64,000 bases of DNA from assembly GCA_014284505.1 (NCBI GenBank), contig JAAFYY010000001.1, forward strand, positions 3,224,001 to 3,288,000, in the 5' to 3' direction. Under the pieces are notes generated by a model, which saw nothing but the letters and a program-made list of their open reading frames with translations, did not search any database and was not told the DNA's origin. Origin of the DNA: Streptacidiphilus sp. 4-A2 (GTDB lineage Bacteria; Actinomycetota; Actinomycetes; Streptomycetales; Streptomycetaceae). Made by a program: the position numbers and the translations under genes. Shown here in pieces: positions 50,886 to 61,145 of this stretch. Positions within the stretch are counted from its first letter, which is position 1, and the number at the start of each line of letters is the position of its first letter.

Positions 50886-52182
50886 CGACAGTCCTCCGGA
50901 CGGGTGAGCAGCAGTTGCCGGACGTCGAGGTAGCCGCTGCGGAAGCCCGCCTCGCAGTAGGCCAGGTAGAAGGTCCACATCCGTTGGAACACCCGGTCGA
51001 AGCCGAGCCGCTCCACCTCGTGGGCCCGCTCGCCGAAGCGTTCGCGCCACAGCCGCAGGGTCTCCGCGTAGTGCGCCCCCAGCGGCCGGTCGCCGGTGAG
51101 TCGCAGGGCGGTGTGGTCGGCCAGCGCCTGCTCGATCGCCTCGACCGACGGCAGCAGGCCGCCGGGGAAGATGTACTTCTGGATCCAGGTGAAGGTCTCC
51201 CGGCTGGCGAGCATCCGGTCGTGCGGCATGGTGATGGCCTGGAGCGCGACCCGGCCGCCGGGGGCGAGCACCCGGTCCAGCACGCCGAAGTAGGCGGGCC
51301 AGTGGTGGTAGCCGACGGCCTCGATCATCTCCACGCTGACCGCCGCGTCGTACTGCCCGGTGGCGTCGCGGTAGTCGCAGAGCCTGACCTCGACCCGGTC
51401 GGTGTGCCCGGCCGCGGCGATCCGCGCCCGGGCCAGGGCCTGCTGTTCGGCGGAGAGGGTGAGGCTGACCACCCGTGCGCCGCGGTCCGCCGCCCGCAGC
51501 GCGAGCTCGCCCCAGCCGGTGCCGATCTCCAGCACCCGGCTGCCCCGGCCGACCCGGGCCAGGTCGAGCAGCTGGTCGATCTTGCGCCGCTGGGCGGCCT
51601 CCAGCAGCGTCCCGGCGGCGACCGGACGGCCGGCTCCGTCGACCTCGAACAGCGCCGACGAGTAGGTCATGGTGGGGTCGAGGAACAGCGCGAACAGGTC
51701 GTTGGACAGGTCGTAGTGGGCGGAGATGTTGCGGCGGGCGTTGTCGCGGCTGCCCTCCTGCGCCTCGGGGCGGCGGGCGGTGAACCAGCGGCGCAGCGAC
51801 TGGAGCGGGGCGGGGACCAGCGAGGGCATGGACCCGGCCAGTACCGTCAGCGCCGCGACCAGGTCCGGGCTGTCCCATTCGCCCGCCTGGTAGGACTCGC
51901 CGAAGCCGATCAGTCCGGAGTCACCCGCTGCCAGAACGCCTCCGGATCCCGCAGCCGCAGCGCGGGGGCTCCGGCCGGGGCGGGCGCCAGCAGGCTGCCG
52001 TCGGGGAGTTCGACCCGCATTCCCAGCCGCCCGGCGGCCCGGCGCAGCAGCAGCCGCACGCCGAGCGCGCGGGCCGGGGCCCGGGGCACGGTGACCAGGT
52101 CCGGCCAGCGTTGCAGTTCGCCGCCGCCGGTGGCGGTCGTGGCGGTCGTGCCGGGACGCGGTCCGGTGGTGGGCGTGGTCAT
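50882..52182 (-). CDS. First cyclopropane/methyl-fatty-acid synthase (SAM-dependent)
   Basis: N-terminal part LGMRVELPDGSLLAPAPAG and LIGFGESYQAGEWDSPDLV; SAM domain ISAHYDLSNDLFALFLDPTM, VLEIGTGWGELALRAADRGA and VSVEMIEAVGYHHWPAYFGV; C-terminal FGFDRVFQRMWTFYLAYCEA-like end typical of Cfa proteins. Full length, about 433 codons. One break near 51915 at the domain boundary. ATG at 52182 overlaps the DUF1365 stop (ATGA). Confidence 0.9.
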
Positions 52183-53030
52183 CGGCGGGTGGCTCCGTCC
52201 TGTCGGTGGCGGGTGGGTCGACCGTGCTGGGCCGCCCAGCCGCACCCGGGCCCCGGGGCCTGCCCGGGCCGGGGCTGTACCGGGAGCCCCCGGGCCAGCA
52301 GCCGCAGGCCCTGGAACCGGATGTGCGCGGAGACGGCGAGGGTGGACAGCGGGTGGCGCACGACCGCGCGCAGCAGGCCGAGCGGGCCGGCCGGGCGGCG
52401 GGTGCCGTGCACGGTGGCGGTGAAGGCGCGGACGCCGTCGCGGTCGAGCCGCACGCTGAGCCGCAGCCGCTTGCCGGGCAGCGGCAGCAGCATCAGGTAG
52501 CGGCCGTCGACCGGGAAGAACGGCGAGACATAGAAGTCCTTGGCGGCCTCGGCGCGGCCGTCCCGGTCGGGGCGCAGCAGATAGCGGTGGCGCTCGCCGT
52601 AGGTGTTGTGGACCTCGGCGACCGTGCAGACCGGTGTGCCCGCGGGGTCGTGGCACCAGTAGACCGTGATCGGGTTGAAGACATGGCCGAACGACCGGGC
52701 GTGGGCGAGCATCAGCACCCGCCCGCCGTGCAGGTCGACACCCTGTTCGGCGAGGTAGCCGTCGAGGTTGCGGCGCGGGGTGTCGGCCGGGTCGCCGAGG
52801 TGGTCGCCGCTCCGGAACCGGGCCAGCGGGCGCAGCGGCGCGGGCAGTCGCGGCAGCCGGTCGAGGTCCACCAGCCACAGGTAGGTGCGGTGCTCGAAGG
52901 CGTGCCGCAGCGGGTCGGTGCGGACGTGGGTGATCCGGCAGTCGTACAGGGCCGCGCCCCACGGGCCGGGCAGCACCGGCGGGCCCGGCGGGGCGGTCGG
53001 CGCGGTCGCGGCGGCGGCCCGGGCGTTCAT
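52179..53030 (-). CDS. DUF1365 protein
   Basis: Intact, 283 residues. ALYDCRITHVRTDPLRHAFE, HRTYLWLVDLDRLPRLPAPL, RVLMLAHARSFGHVFNPITV, EVHNTYGERHRYLL and KDFYVSPFFPVDGRYLML are characteristic DUF1365 motifs. The family almost always sits next to a FAD oxidoreductase and Cfa genes, as here, and is thought to help modify membrane acyl chains. Overlaps both neighbours by ATGA. Confidence 0.9.
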   Translation of the reverse strand: MNARAAAATAPTAPPGPPVLPGPWGAALYDCRITHVRTDPLRHAFEHRTYLWLVDLDRLPRLPAPLRPLARFRSGDHLGDPADTPRRNLDGYLAEQGVDLHGGRVLMLAHARSFGHVFNPITVYWCHDPAGTPVCTVAEVHNTYGERHRYLLRPDRDGRAEAAKDFYVSPFFPVDGRYLMLLPLPGKRLRLSVRLDRDGVRAFTATVHGTRRPAGPLGLLRAVVRHPLSTLAVSAHIRFQGLRLLARGLPVQPRPGQAPGPGCGWAAQHGRPTRHRQDGATRR

Positions 53031-54375
53031 GCGAGCACCGCCGCGCGCAGCGCCCGGGCGGCCTCGACGCCGGAGCGGCAGCCGTCCTCGTGGAAGCCCC
53101 AGCCGTGGTAGGCCCCGGCGAAGGCGGTACGGCCGCGGTTGAGCCGGGGCAGCTCCTGTTGGGCGGCCAGCGACTCGCGGGTGTACTGGGGGTGCCGGTA
53201 GACGGTGCGGGAGACCACCTGGGCCGGGTCGACCGGCTCGGCCGGGTCCTCGTTGAGGGTCACCAGGTAGTCCTCCTCGGCGTCCAGCCGCAGCAGCCGG
53301 TTCAGGTGGTACGAGACCTGGACCTGGTCGGCCTGGTCGGTGCAGGACCGCATCAGGTAGTTCCAGGAGGCCCGGGCGTGCCGGGCCCGGGGCAGTACGC
53401 CCGGGTCGCGGTGCAGCACGGTGGGGTTGTTCGAATACTCGAACGCGCCGAGCAGCCGTCGCTCCTCCGGCTCCGGATCGGCCAGCGCGCGCAGCGCCTG
53501 GTCGGGGTGGGTGGCCAGGACAACGCCCTGGAAGTGGTCGATGCCGCCGTCGGCGGTGGCCACGGTGACCCCGTCGCTGCGGCGGCGGACGCGGGTGACC
53601 GGGCTGCCGGTCCGCACGGCGTGCAGCCGTGCGGCGATGCGCTCGACATAGTCGCGCGACCCGCCGACCACGGTGCGCCACTGCGGGGAGCCGGTGACCG
53701 AGAGCATTCCGTGGTTGTCCATGAAGGAGAACAGGTAGCGGGCCGGGTAGTCCAGGGCCAGGCCGGGGCGCAGGACCAGACGGCGGCGACCAGCGGGGTG
53801 ATGAAGTGGCCGGTGAAGTAGGGCGAGAAGCGGCCGTGGCGGAGGAACTCCCGCAGGGTGACCGGGCCCGCACCGTCCGGTTCGGGGGTGTCCAGCAGCC
53901 GCTGGGCCAGGCGGTGGAACCGGGGCACCTCGGCCAGCATCCGCAGGTAGCGCCCGCGCAGCAGATTGCCCGGCCGGGCGAACAGCCCGGCGGGGCCGCG
54001 CGCCCCGGCGTACTCCAGGCCGCAGCCCCGGCAGCGCACGGACATGCTCATCTCCGAGTCCTGGGTGGCGACCCCGAGTTCGGCGAAGAGCCGCAGCAAC
54101 TGCGGGTAGGTGCGCTGGTTGTGGACCAGGAAGGCGGTGTCCAGGGCCAGCGCCGGCCCGTGGGCGGGGCGCACGTCCTGGGTGTGCGCGTGGCCGCCGA
54201 GCCGGTCGTCGGCCTCGAACAGGGTGACCGCGGCGCCGGCCCGGGTGAGCTCGTAGGCGGCGGTCAGTCCGGCCACGCCGCTGCCGACCACGGCGACGCT
54301 GCGGCCCCGGTCGCTGCCGTGGTCCGGGTCCTGGCCCGGTACCCGCCCCGCTACGGCGGTCACGCTCTCCGGCAT
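53027..54375 (-). CDS. FAD-dependent oxidoreductase (amine-oxidase-like) of the lipid operon
   Basis: Dinucleotide motif VAVVGSGVAGLTAAYELTRA, then FEADDRLGGHAHTQDV, AFLVHNQRTYPQLLRLFAEL, LDYPARYLFSFMDNHGMLSV, QWRTVVGGSRDYVERIA, FEYSNNPTVLHRDPGVLPRA and FAGAYHGWGFHEDGCRSGVE. It is the usual first gene of the FAD oxidoreductase-DUF1365-Cfa cluster, and probably desaturates or oxidises acyl chains. ATG at 54375 has GAGGGAGG. One break near 53770. About 449 codons. Confidence 0.88.
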
Positions 54376-54490
54376 CCGGCTCACCCTCCCTCGGGGCCGC
54401 CCGCGCGGCCCGCTCTCCGTCCCCGTACACGGGTGATTCGGTGCCGGGGGCGTTCCGGATTGGCGGCCGACACGGGAGTCCTGCCGGGGG

Positions 54491-55387
54491 TCACTCCGTC
54501 CGGGCGACGGCCTGGTTGTAGAGGGCCTGCACATCGGCGTCGAAGTAGGGGCTGTAGGAGACGTCGGCGGTGTCGCCGCCCTGCTGGTAGCCGCCGATGA
54601 CGCCGATGACGGTGCCGGTGCCCTTGCTGCGGTCGAAGGTGGCCAGCCAGGGGCTGCCGCTGGTGCCGCCGGGGAAGCCGGTGCAGGCGATCCGCATCTG
54701 GTACTGGCTCTGCTGGGTGGTCCGGTTGAAGCAGGAGACCGGGGAGCTCGCGGTGGAGGGGTAGCCGGTGATCCGGACCACCTTGCCGAAGCCCTGGTCG
54801 ACGGCGAGGGTGTTGGCGCCGAGGACGTCCTCGATGTCCTTGCCGCCGACCTGCCCGACGGTCACGAAGGCGACGTCCAGGTCGGGGTCGGAGGAGTTGG
54901 TCCAGCGCTGGTCGACGAAGATGTGGGTGACCGGCCACTGCCCCTGGGGGGCGTCGCCGTCGCGGTAGGCGGGCACGAACACCAGGTCGCTCGCGTAACT
55001 GCCGCCCCGGCCGCCCTGTACGCAGTGGGCGGCGGTGAGCAGCAGGTCCTTGCCGCTGCTGTGGACCACGCTGGCGGTGCAGAAGTGGTCGCCGTCGGCG
55101 CTCTGCGAGAACAGCGCGCCGACCCGGGAGTTCGTGGTGTCCGCCCTGGCGGTGTGGGAGCTGCCGCCGTGGGTGGACAGGGCCTGCTCCAGCCGCTGCT
55201 TGGACCAGGCCCGCGGGCTGGCGCTGACCGCGACCCCGACCACGCCGCCGGACGCCGAGCCGGAGGCGGCGGCCCTGCTCCCGCCGGAGCCGCCGCAGCC
55301 GCTGAGTGCGCAGCCCAGTGCCAGCGCGGCGGCCGCCCAGCGGGCCGCCCTGTTCCGGCCGCGCCACCGGTTGTGCCGTTCCGCCAT
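54491..55387 (-). CDS. Trypsin-like serine peptidase lipoprotein
   Basis: Intact, 298 residues. The lipoprotein signal LALGCALSGCGGSGGS has a lipobox. The catalytic triad is visible: LLTAAHCVQGG (His), SDPDLDVAFVTV (Asp) and FPGGTSGSPWLATF (Ser). A V8/trypsin-type fold is expected, anchored outside the cell. ATG at 55387. It is on the same strand as the mod and lipid operons but has its own 115-150 nt gaps on both sides. Confidence 0.88.
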   Translation of the reverse strand: MAERHNRWRGRNRAARWAAAALALGCALSGCGGSGGSRAAASGSASGGVVGVAVSASPRAWSKQRLEQALSTHGGSSHTARADTTNSRVGALFSQSADGDHFCTASVVHSSGKDLLLTAAHCVQGGRGGSYASDLVFVPAYRDGDAPQGQWPVTHIFVDQRWTNSSDPDLDVAFVTVGQVGGKDIEDVLGANTLAVDQGFGKVVRITGYPSTASSPVSCFNRTTQQSQYQMRIACTGFPGGTSGSPWLATFDRSKGTGTVIGVIGGYQQGGDTADVSYSPYFDADVQALYNQAVARTE

Positions 55388-55536
55388 CAGCCCTGTCCTC
55401 CCGCCGCCCGCTTGGCTCCGCGCAACGAGTGTGCCGTCCGGGCGGGGTCACCGCACCTGCTGCTCACCCTCCCGGGCGACGCCCGGACGGGTGAGCGGCG
55501 GTGGATCGAACATAGGAGCGAGGAGGCCGGGGATGG

Positions 55537-56633
55537 TCAGGCGGGGTAGGAGTGGGCCTGGGTGGCCTTGACCGCCGCCCAGACCTGGCTGCCCTCGGCC
55601 AGGCCGAGTTCGGCGACGGCGGCGGGGTGACGTCGGCGGTTATCGGCACTGCCCCGGCGAGGTCGAGCCGGACCTGGTCGCCGTGCAGTTCCATGCCGCG
55701 CACCGTCACCGGCCACAGGTTCCGGGCGCTGCCCTCGGGCTGCGCGCGGTGCAGGGTGACCGCGGACGGCGGGAAGGCCGCGAAGGCCGGGCCCTGGTGG
55801 CTCTCGGCGGTCGCCAGCGCCACCTCCGTGCCCTCGATCCGCAGTTCGTGGCCGTCCGCCGTGCCCCGGTACAGGTTGAGGCCGACCAGCCGGGCGACAT
55901 AGTCGCTGCGCGGGTGCCGGGCGATGTCGGCGGGGGTGCCGTGCTGGACCACCCGGCCGCCCTCGATCACGGTGAGCCGGTCGGCGAGCACCATCGCGTC
56001 CAGCGGGTCATGGGTGACCAGCACCGCGACCGCGTCGAAGTCCGCGAGGTGGCGGCGCAGATGGGAGCGGACGTCCAGGCGGGTGCGGGCGTCCAGGGCC
56101 GCCATCGGCTCGTCCAGCAGCAGCAGCCGCGGCCGGGGCGCCAGGGCCCGGGCCAGCGCGACCCGCTGGGCCTGGCCGCCGGACAGCGCCCGCGGCCGGG
56201 AGGCGGCGTGGTCGGCCAGGCCGACCCGCTCCAGCCACTGCGCGGCCTCGGCCCGCGCGGCGGCGCGGCGCAGCCCGCGGGTGCGCAGCCCGAAGGCGAC
56301 GTTGTCGAGCGCGGACAGGTGCGGAAAGAGCAGGTAGTCCTGGAAGACCACGCCGACCGGGCGGTTCTCGGTGGGGACCCGGCGCCGGGCGTCCGGCTCC
56401 TCCAGTACCTCGCCGTCCAGCACCAGCCTGCCGCCGCTCAGCGGGGTCAGTCCGGCCAGGGCGCGCAGGGCGGTGGTCTTCCCGGCGCCGTTGGGCCCGA
56501 GCAGCGCCAGCACCTCGCCGGGACGGGCGGTGAGCTCGACGTCCAGGCTGAACCCGCCCCGGTCCACCACCAGCCGGGCCTCGACACCGGCGGCGTCCGC
56601 CGGGGGCGCGGGGATGGCGGTCTCGGTACTCAT
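55537..56633 (-). CDS. modC: Molybdate ABC transporter ATP-binding protein
   Basis: Walker A LLGPNGAGKTTALRAL, Q-loop VVFQDYLLFPHLSALDNVAF, signature RALSGGQAQRVALARALAPR, Walker B LLLLDEPMAALDARTRLDV and H-loop VLVTHDPLDAM. The C-terminal TOBE/Mop-like domain reads WPVTVRGMELHGDQVRLDLA and, after a break near 55625, AELGLAEGSQVWAAVKATQ. ATG overlaps the modB stop (ATGA). Confidence 0.92.
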
Positions 56634-57498
56634 GCGGCGCTCCCGGTCGTCCAGCGGCCGCGCAGCCCGGCCAGCACCAGCACGGAGACCACCAGCAGCA
56701 CCACGCTGAGCGCGATCGCGGCGTCCGGGTCGTTCTCCAGCGCCAGGTAGACGGCCAGCGGCATGGTCTGGGTGGTGCCGGGGAAGTCCCCGGCGAAGGT
56801 GATGGTGGCGCCGAACTCACCGAGCGCGCGGGCCCAGGCCAGCACCGCGCCGGCGCCGATGCCGGGGGCGACCAGCGGCAGGGTGACCCGGCGGAAGGCG
56901 GTGAAGCGGGAGGCCCCGAGGGTGGCCGCGGCCTCCTCGTAGCGGGAGTCCGAGCCGCGCAGCGCGCCTTCGACGCTGAGCACCAGGAACGGCATGGCCA
57001 CAAATGCCTCGGCGACCACCACACCCGCGGTGTGAACGGCAGGGTGATGCCGAAGGCGTCGTTGAGCCACTCGCCGACCAGTCCGTTGCGGCCCAGCACC
57101 AGCAGCAGCGCGACGCCGCCGACCACCGGCGGCAGCACCAGCGGCAGGGTGACCAGGGTGCGCACGAAGGAGCGTCCGGGGAAGTCGGTGCGCGCCAGCA
57201 GCCAGGCCAGGGGGACGCCGAACACCAGCGACACCGCCGTGGCCGCGGTCGCGGTCTCCAGCGAGAGCCGCAGCGCGGGCCAGACGGTGTCGCTGTCCAG
57301 CTGGCTGGACATGGTGCTCCAGGGCGCCTTGACCAGCAGCCCGACCAGCGGCAGCAGCAGGAACGCCAGTCCGAGCAGGGCCGGGACCAGCAGCACCAGT
57401 GGTACCCCGGTGCCGCGGTTGCGGCGGCGGGCCCGGGCCGGGCCGGGGAGGGCCCGGTCGGACTCCTCCCCGGCCGGCACGGCGGTGTCCTGGGTCAC
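56630..57498 (-). CDS. modB: Molybdate ABC transporter permease
   Basis: Five to six membrane helices (VPLVLLVPALLGLAFLLLPL, FVRTLVTLPLVLPPVVGGVA, AGVVVAEAFVAMPFLVLSVE) with the EAA loop YEEAAATLGASRFTAFRRVT and FGATITFAGDFPGTTQTMPL as in ModB. GTG at 57498 overlaps the modA stop (GTGA). One break near 57040. Confidence 0.92.
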
Positions 57499-58336
57499 GG
57501 GTTCTCGAACCCGGCGGCGGTCAGCACCTGCTGTCCCTGGCTGGACAGCACGAAGTTGACGAACGCCTGCGCGCCGGCGCTGTTGGGGGCGTCCTTGAGG
57601 ACCGCGATCGGGTAGTCGGTGATGGCCCTTGGCGCGGTCGGGAAGTCCACACCGGTGATCTTGCCGCCGGAGCCGAGCACATTGGTGCGGTAGACCAGCG
57701 AGGCGTCGACCTCGCCGAGCTGCACGACGTTCTGGCGCTGGTACGTCCTGCTCGAAGGTGACCGGCTTGAGCTTGACCCCGGCGTCGGCGAGCGGCGGTG
57801 ACGGCGGCGGCGCCGCACGGCTCGGTGGCGGCGCACAGCGCGACCTTGATCCCGGGCTTGGTGAGGTCGGCCAGGCTGGTGATGTGCTTGGGGTTGCCCG
57901 GCGCGACCGCGATCTCCAGGATGTTCTTGGTGAAGGTGACCGGGGCGGCCGCGGTGTCGTCGGCCTTGGTGACGGTCGCCATGGTCGCGTCGCTGGCGGC
58001 GGCGAAGACGTCGGCGGGCGCGCCCGAGGTGATGCTGGCGGCGAGGGTGCCGCTGCCGCCGAAGTTGAAGCTGACCTTGGCGCCCGGGTGGGCGGTCTGG
58101 AACTCCTTGCCGAGGGTGGTGAACACCTGCTGCAGCGAGGCCGCCGCAAAGACGGTGATCTTTCCGGTCACCGCGGGCGAGCTCGCGGCGGAGCTGGACG
58201 AGGCAGAAGAGGCCGAGGGCGCGGCGCCGGCAGACGACTTACTGCTGGATCCACAGGCGCTCAGGGCCAGCAGCGCGACCACGGCCGTGGCGGCGGCTGC
58301 GGTGCGGGTGGTGCGGCGTGAGAGTGCGACAGTCAT
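57495..58336 (-). CDS. modA: Molybdate-binding lipoprotein
   Basis: Lipobox ALLALSACGSS, a Ser/Ala linker, then ITVFAAASLQQVFTTLGKEF, VSFNFGGSGTLAASITSGAP, ADVFAAASDATMATV and VVQLGEVDASLVYRTNVL. These are the classic ModA anion-binding segments (Ser/Ala after FAAAS and SGT). It captures molybdate outside the membrane for ModBC. Breaks near 57800, 57745 and 57625. ATG at 58336. Confidence 0.93.
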
Positions 58337-58375
58337 GGCGGGATGCCCCAGTAATGGTCGGATTTTCAGAAAGTG

Positions 58376-58792
58376 TCAGGTACGTTCGACGACCACATTG
58401 GTCGACTTGATCACAGCGGTGGCCGGGGTGCCCGGCTCCAGGCCCAGTTCCTCGGCGGATGCCCGGCTGATGAGGGACACCACCCGGTGCGGTCCGGCCT
58501 GGATCTCGACCTGGGCCATCACGTCCCCGAGAATCACCTCGGTGACGATGCCGCGGAACCGGTTCCTGGCCGAGGAGGGCAGGCCCTCCTCCGCTGCGGT
58601 CTCAGGCCTGGCCAGTTCCCGGGCGAAGGCGGCGAGTTCGGCGCCGGGGATGATCCGGTGTCCGTGCTCGTCGCGCTCGGCGTCCACGCGGCCTGCGTCG
58701 ACCCAACGGCGCATGGTGTCCGCACTGACGCCGAGCAGGGTTGCCGCTTCGCCGATCCGGTAGCTGTTCACATGCCGTACATCTTGTCGCAT
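58376..58792 (-). CDS. HTH-Mop molybdate-binding protein
   Basis: Intact, 138 residues. A MerR-like helix-turn-helix (YRIGEAATLLGVSADTMRRW) followed by one Mop/TOBE domain (RNRFRGIVTEVILGDVMAQV, VVSLISRASAEELGLEPGTP, AVIKSTNVVVE). The combination suggests a small molybdate-sensing regulator, simpler than two-Mop ModE. It lies 40 nt upstream of modA on the same strand, so it probably controls the mod genes and itself. ATG at 58792 follows AGGAG. Confidence 0.88.
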   Translation of the reverse strand: MRQDVRHVNSYRIGEAATLLGVSADTMRRWVDAGRVDAERDEHGHRIIPGAELAAFARELARPETAAEEGLPSSARNRFRGIVTEVILGDVMAQVEIQAGPHRVVSLISRASAEELGLEPGTPATAVIKSTNVVVERT

Positions 58793-59037
58793 CTGCCATC
58801 TCCTAGTCATTGGTAGCATTGCACAAGCGAGGGTGACGGCTCCACTGACCTCGCATGTGCGACACGCCAGCCCCGCCCTGGCCGGAAATCGACCCGATTG
58901 CCCCGCGAGGAGGGCCCGCGGAGGCCCCCTTTCCCGCCGCCTCGCGGACGGTCCGTCCACGCAGCGTCTCCGCAGGCCGCGCCGATGAGCCGATAGAGTC
59001 ACCCTCTTGATCCATCCTGCCGCAGGGGGTTCCGGCC

Positions 59038-60276
59038 ATGAGTGAAGCCGACATACGCCGCGCCCGGCGTTCGGTGGCTGCGGTCTTCGCCGTCCACGGG
59101 GCGGTCTCCGGGAGCTTCGCCACCCGGATCCCCTGGATCAAGGGCCAGCTGCACCTGAGCGCCGGGGAGTTGGGCATCGCGCTGATGGCCCCGGCGATCG
59201 GCTCCTCGCTGGCGATGCCGCTGGCGGGCCGGCTGGTGCACGCGCGCGGCCACCGCTCCGCCGTCCGACTGCTGCTCTCGCTGTACTGCCTGGCCCTGGC
59301 GCTGCCCGCGCTGGCTCCCGATCTGCCGGTGCTGGTGCTCGCCCTGCTGATCTCCGGTGCCTGCGCCGGGACCGCCGACGTGGCGATGAACGCCCAGGGC
59401 GTGGAGGTGGAGCAGCGCTACGGCCGTTCCATCATGTCCGGGCTGCACGGTATGTGGAGCGTCGGCGGGCTGCTGGCCTCGGCCGTGGGCGTGCTCGCGG
59501 CGAGCCTGGGCTGGGACGCCCGGATCCATCTGGCGGCCATGGCCGCCATCCTGCTCTGCGTGGGGGCGGTGGCCTGCCGGGGCCTGCTGGACGTCCGCTC
59601 CGAACCGCAGGCCCCGCCGCCGCCCCGGTTCGCGCTGCCACCGCGCAGCGCCTGGGCGATCGGCCTGGTCGGCTTCTGCGCGGTGTTCGCGGAGGGCGCG
59701 AGCGGCGACTGGAGCGGGGTGTACCTGCGCGGCACCGCGGGCGCCTCGGCCGGGGTGGCCGCCGCCAGCTACACCGCGTTCGCCTGCATGATGGCGGTCA
59801 GCCGGCTCAGTGGCGACGCGGTGGTGCGGTGGCTGGGGCCGGTCCGCGCGGTCCGCGCCGGCGGGGTGGTCGCCGCCCTGGGCGGGACGCTGGTGGTGCT
59901 CTCCCGGAGCCCGCTCCCGGCGATCGCCGGCTTCGCCCTGCTCGGCATCGGCATCGCGGTGGTCGTCCCACTGTGCTTCGCGGCGGCCGGGCACAGCGGC
60001 GACAACCCCAGCCGGTCCATAGCGGGGGTGGCCACCGTCACCTACACCTCCGGCCTGCTCGCCCCGGCGGCCATCGGCTGGGTGGCGCAGGCCAGTTCGC
60101 TGTCGGTCTCGTTCGCCGTGGTGACCCTGCTCACGCTCGGCCTGGTGCTGGGCGCACCGGTGCTGGCCCCGAGCAGGGCGGGCGCCGGCCCGGCGGAGCC
60201 CCTCGGGACCGGTGCCGCTGGGGCGTCCGGGACCGCTGCGGCACCGGTGGCGCATACGCCCGCTGACGGACAGTGA
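59038..60276 (+). CDS. MFS transporter
   Basis: Intact, 412 residues, about 12 helices. AVFAVHGAVSGSFATRIPWI, MAPAIGSSLAMPLAGRLVHA, GACAGTADVAMNAQGVEVEQ, GLHGMWSVGGLLASAVGVLA and FAEGASGDWSGVYLRG resemble the FucP/YbjJ-type MFS group common in streptomycetes. Substrate unknown. It is divergent from the HTH-Mop gene across about 245 nt. Confidence 0.85.
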   Translation: MSEADIRRARRSVAAVFAVHGAVSGSFATRIPWIKGQLHLSAGELGIALMAPAIGSSLAMPLAGRLVHARGHRSAVRLLLSLYCLALALPALAPDLPVLVLALLISGACAGTADVAMNAQGVEVEQRYGRSIMSGLHGMWSVGGLLASAVGVLAASLGWDARIHLAAMAAILLCVGAVACRGLLDVRSEPQAPPPPRFALPPRSAWAIGLVGFCAVFAEGASGDWSGVYLRGTAGASAGVAAASYTAFACMMAVSRLSGDAVVRWLGPVRAVRAGGVVAALGGTLVVLSRSPLPAIAGFALLGIGIAVVVPLCFAAAGHSGDNPSRSIAGVATVTYTSGLLAPAAIGWVAQASSLSVSFAVVTLLTLGLVLGAPVLAPSRAGAGPAEPLGTGAAGASGTAAAPVAHTPADGQ

Positions 60277-60693
60277 ACATGGGTTTGATTAGCTAATCCA
60301 CTGGTCCTCGATTGACGCAGCCGCAATGATGGGGCGTCAGAGAGCAGGCGGTGAAAAGCCGCTGCAATCAGTGGTCCGCTCAACCCTGCCCTCACGCGTC
60401 CGGACGAAACCGGTCCTCTTCCGGTCTCAGCATAATCAGCGATGTGCTAATCGAACGAGCGTGCGAATCGAACGGATTGACTCGTACGCGGGTATGAACA
60501 GCACGTCATATCGGTTGACACGAACGGCGCGGCGGCGCATCCGGACGGGTGCCTTGTCGGTGATCAATGCGATACTCAGACAGCACAGTGGGACAGAACG
60601 AAAACACGCGGCGCGAAATCACCGCGCAGAGCGCAACCGCACGCCGTACCGCGTGCGTATTACGGGGCAGCAGCACAGATGGGGAGGCACGGC
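60277..60693. promoter_or_regulatory. Leader region of the SepF-like gene with palindrome and repeats
   Basis: 417 nt without a supported gene and with lower GC than its surroundings. GATTAGCTAATC at 60287-60298 is a perfect 12-bp palindrome 10 nt after the MFS stop. AATCGAACG occurs twice near 60452-60480. TTGACT (about 60477) and TTGACA (about 60517) are possible -35 boxes, without convincing -10 partners. Confidence 0.45.
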
Positions 60694-61087
60694 ATGGGAG
60701 CAGCACTGCGTGACGACTACCGCGGGTGGCTGGCGCCCTCCGGGAGTTATCCGGTAGCGGTCCCGGACTACGAGGAGCCCTGGGACTCCCCGAGTTCGCA
60801 CCGGCCCCACAGGCCCCGCAGATCACCTCGGTCCGGCCGACCGGTTTCGAGTCAGCGCGGGTGATCGGCGAGCACGTCCGCGTCGGCACTCCGGTGATCA
60901 TGGACCTGACCGAGATGACCGACGCCGACGCCAAGCGCCTGGTGGACTTCGCCTCGGGCCTCATCTTCGGCACCCGGGGCAGCCTTGAGCGGATCGCCAA
61001 GCGGGTGTTCCTGCTCGCGCCGCGCGAGGTCGAGGTGCTGGTGATCGACAACCCCGCGACGACAACGGGTTCTACAACCAGAGCTAG
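60694..61087 (+). CDS. SepF-like cell-division protein
   Basis: After a short variable N-terminus the SepF core reads ITSVRPTGFESARVIGEHVR, VGTPVIMDLTEMTDADAKRL, VDFASGLIFGTRGSLERIAK and RVFLLAPREVEVLVIDNP, ending GFYNQS. SepF anchors FtsZ to the membrane. Streptomyces carry additional SepF-like proteins (SflA, SflB) outside the division cluster; this isolated copy fits that class because no ftsZ, ylmD or sepF-cluster neighbours are present. ATG at 60694 follows GGGAGG. Breaks near 60790 and 61055. Confidence 0.85.
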
Positions 61088-61101
61088 AGCTGGATCCAGT
61101 T

Positions 61102-61133
61102 GGAGCTGGAACCGTCCGGAGCTGGAACCGTCC
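61102..61133 (+). repeat. 16-bp tandem repeat after the SepF-like gene
   Basis: GGAGCTGGAACCGTCC occurs twice back to back, followed by a further GGAGC. No obvious function. Confidence 0.7.
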
Positions 61134-61145
61134 GGAGCGACGGCA

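Noticed and set aside
48978-51878. 966-codon minus-strand frame as one giant protein
   Set aside because: It is a chance junction of two synthase genes and DUF1295 read across frame breaks. The true genes are separated by ATGA overlaps.
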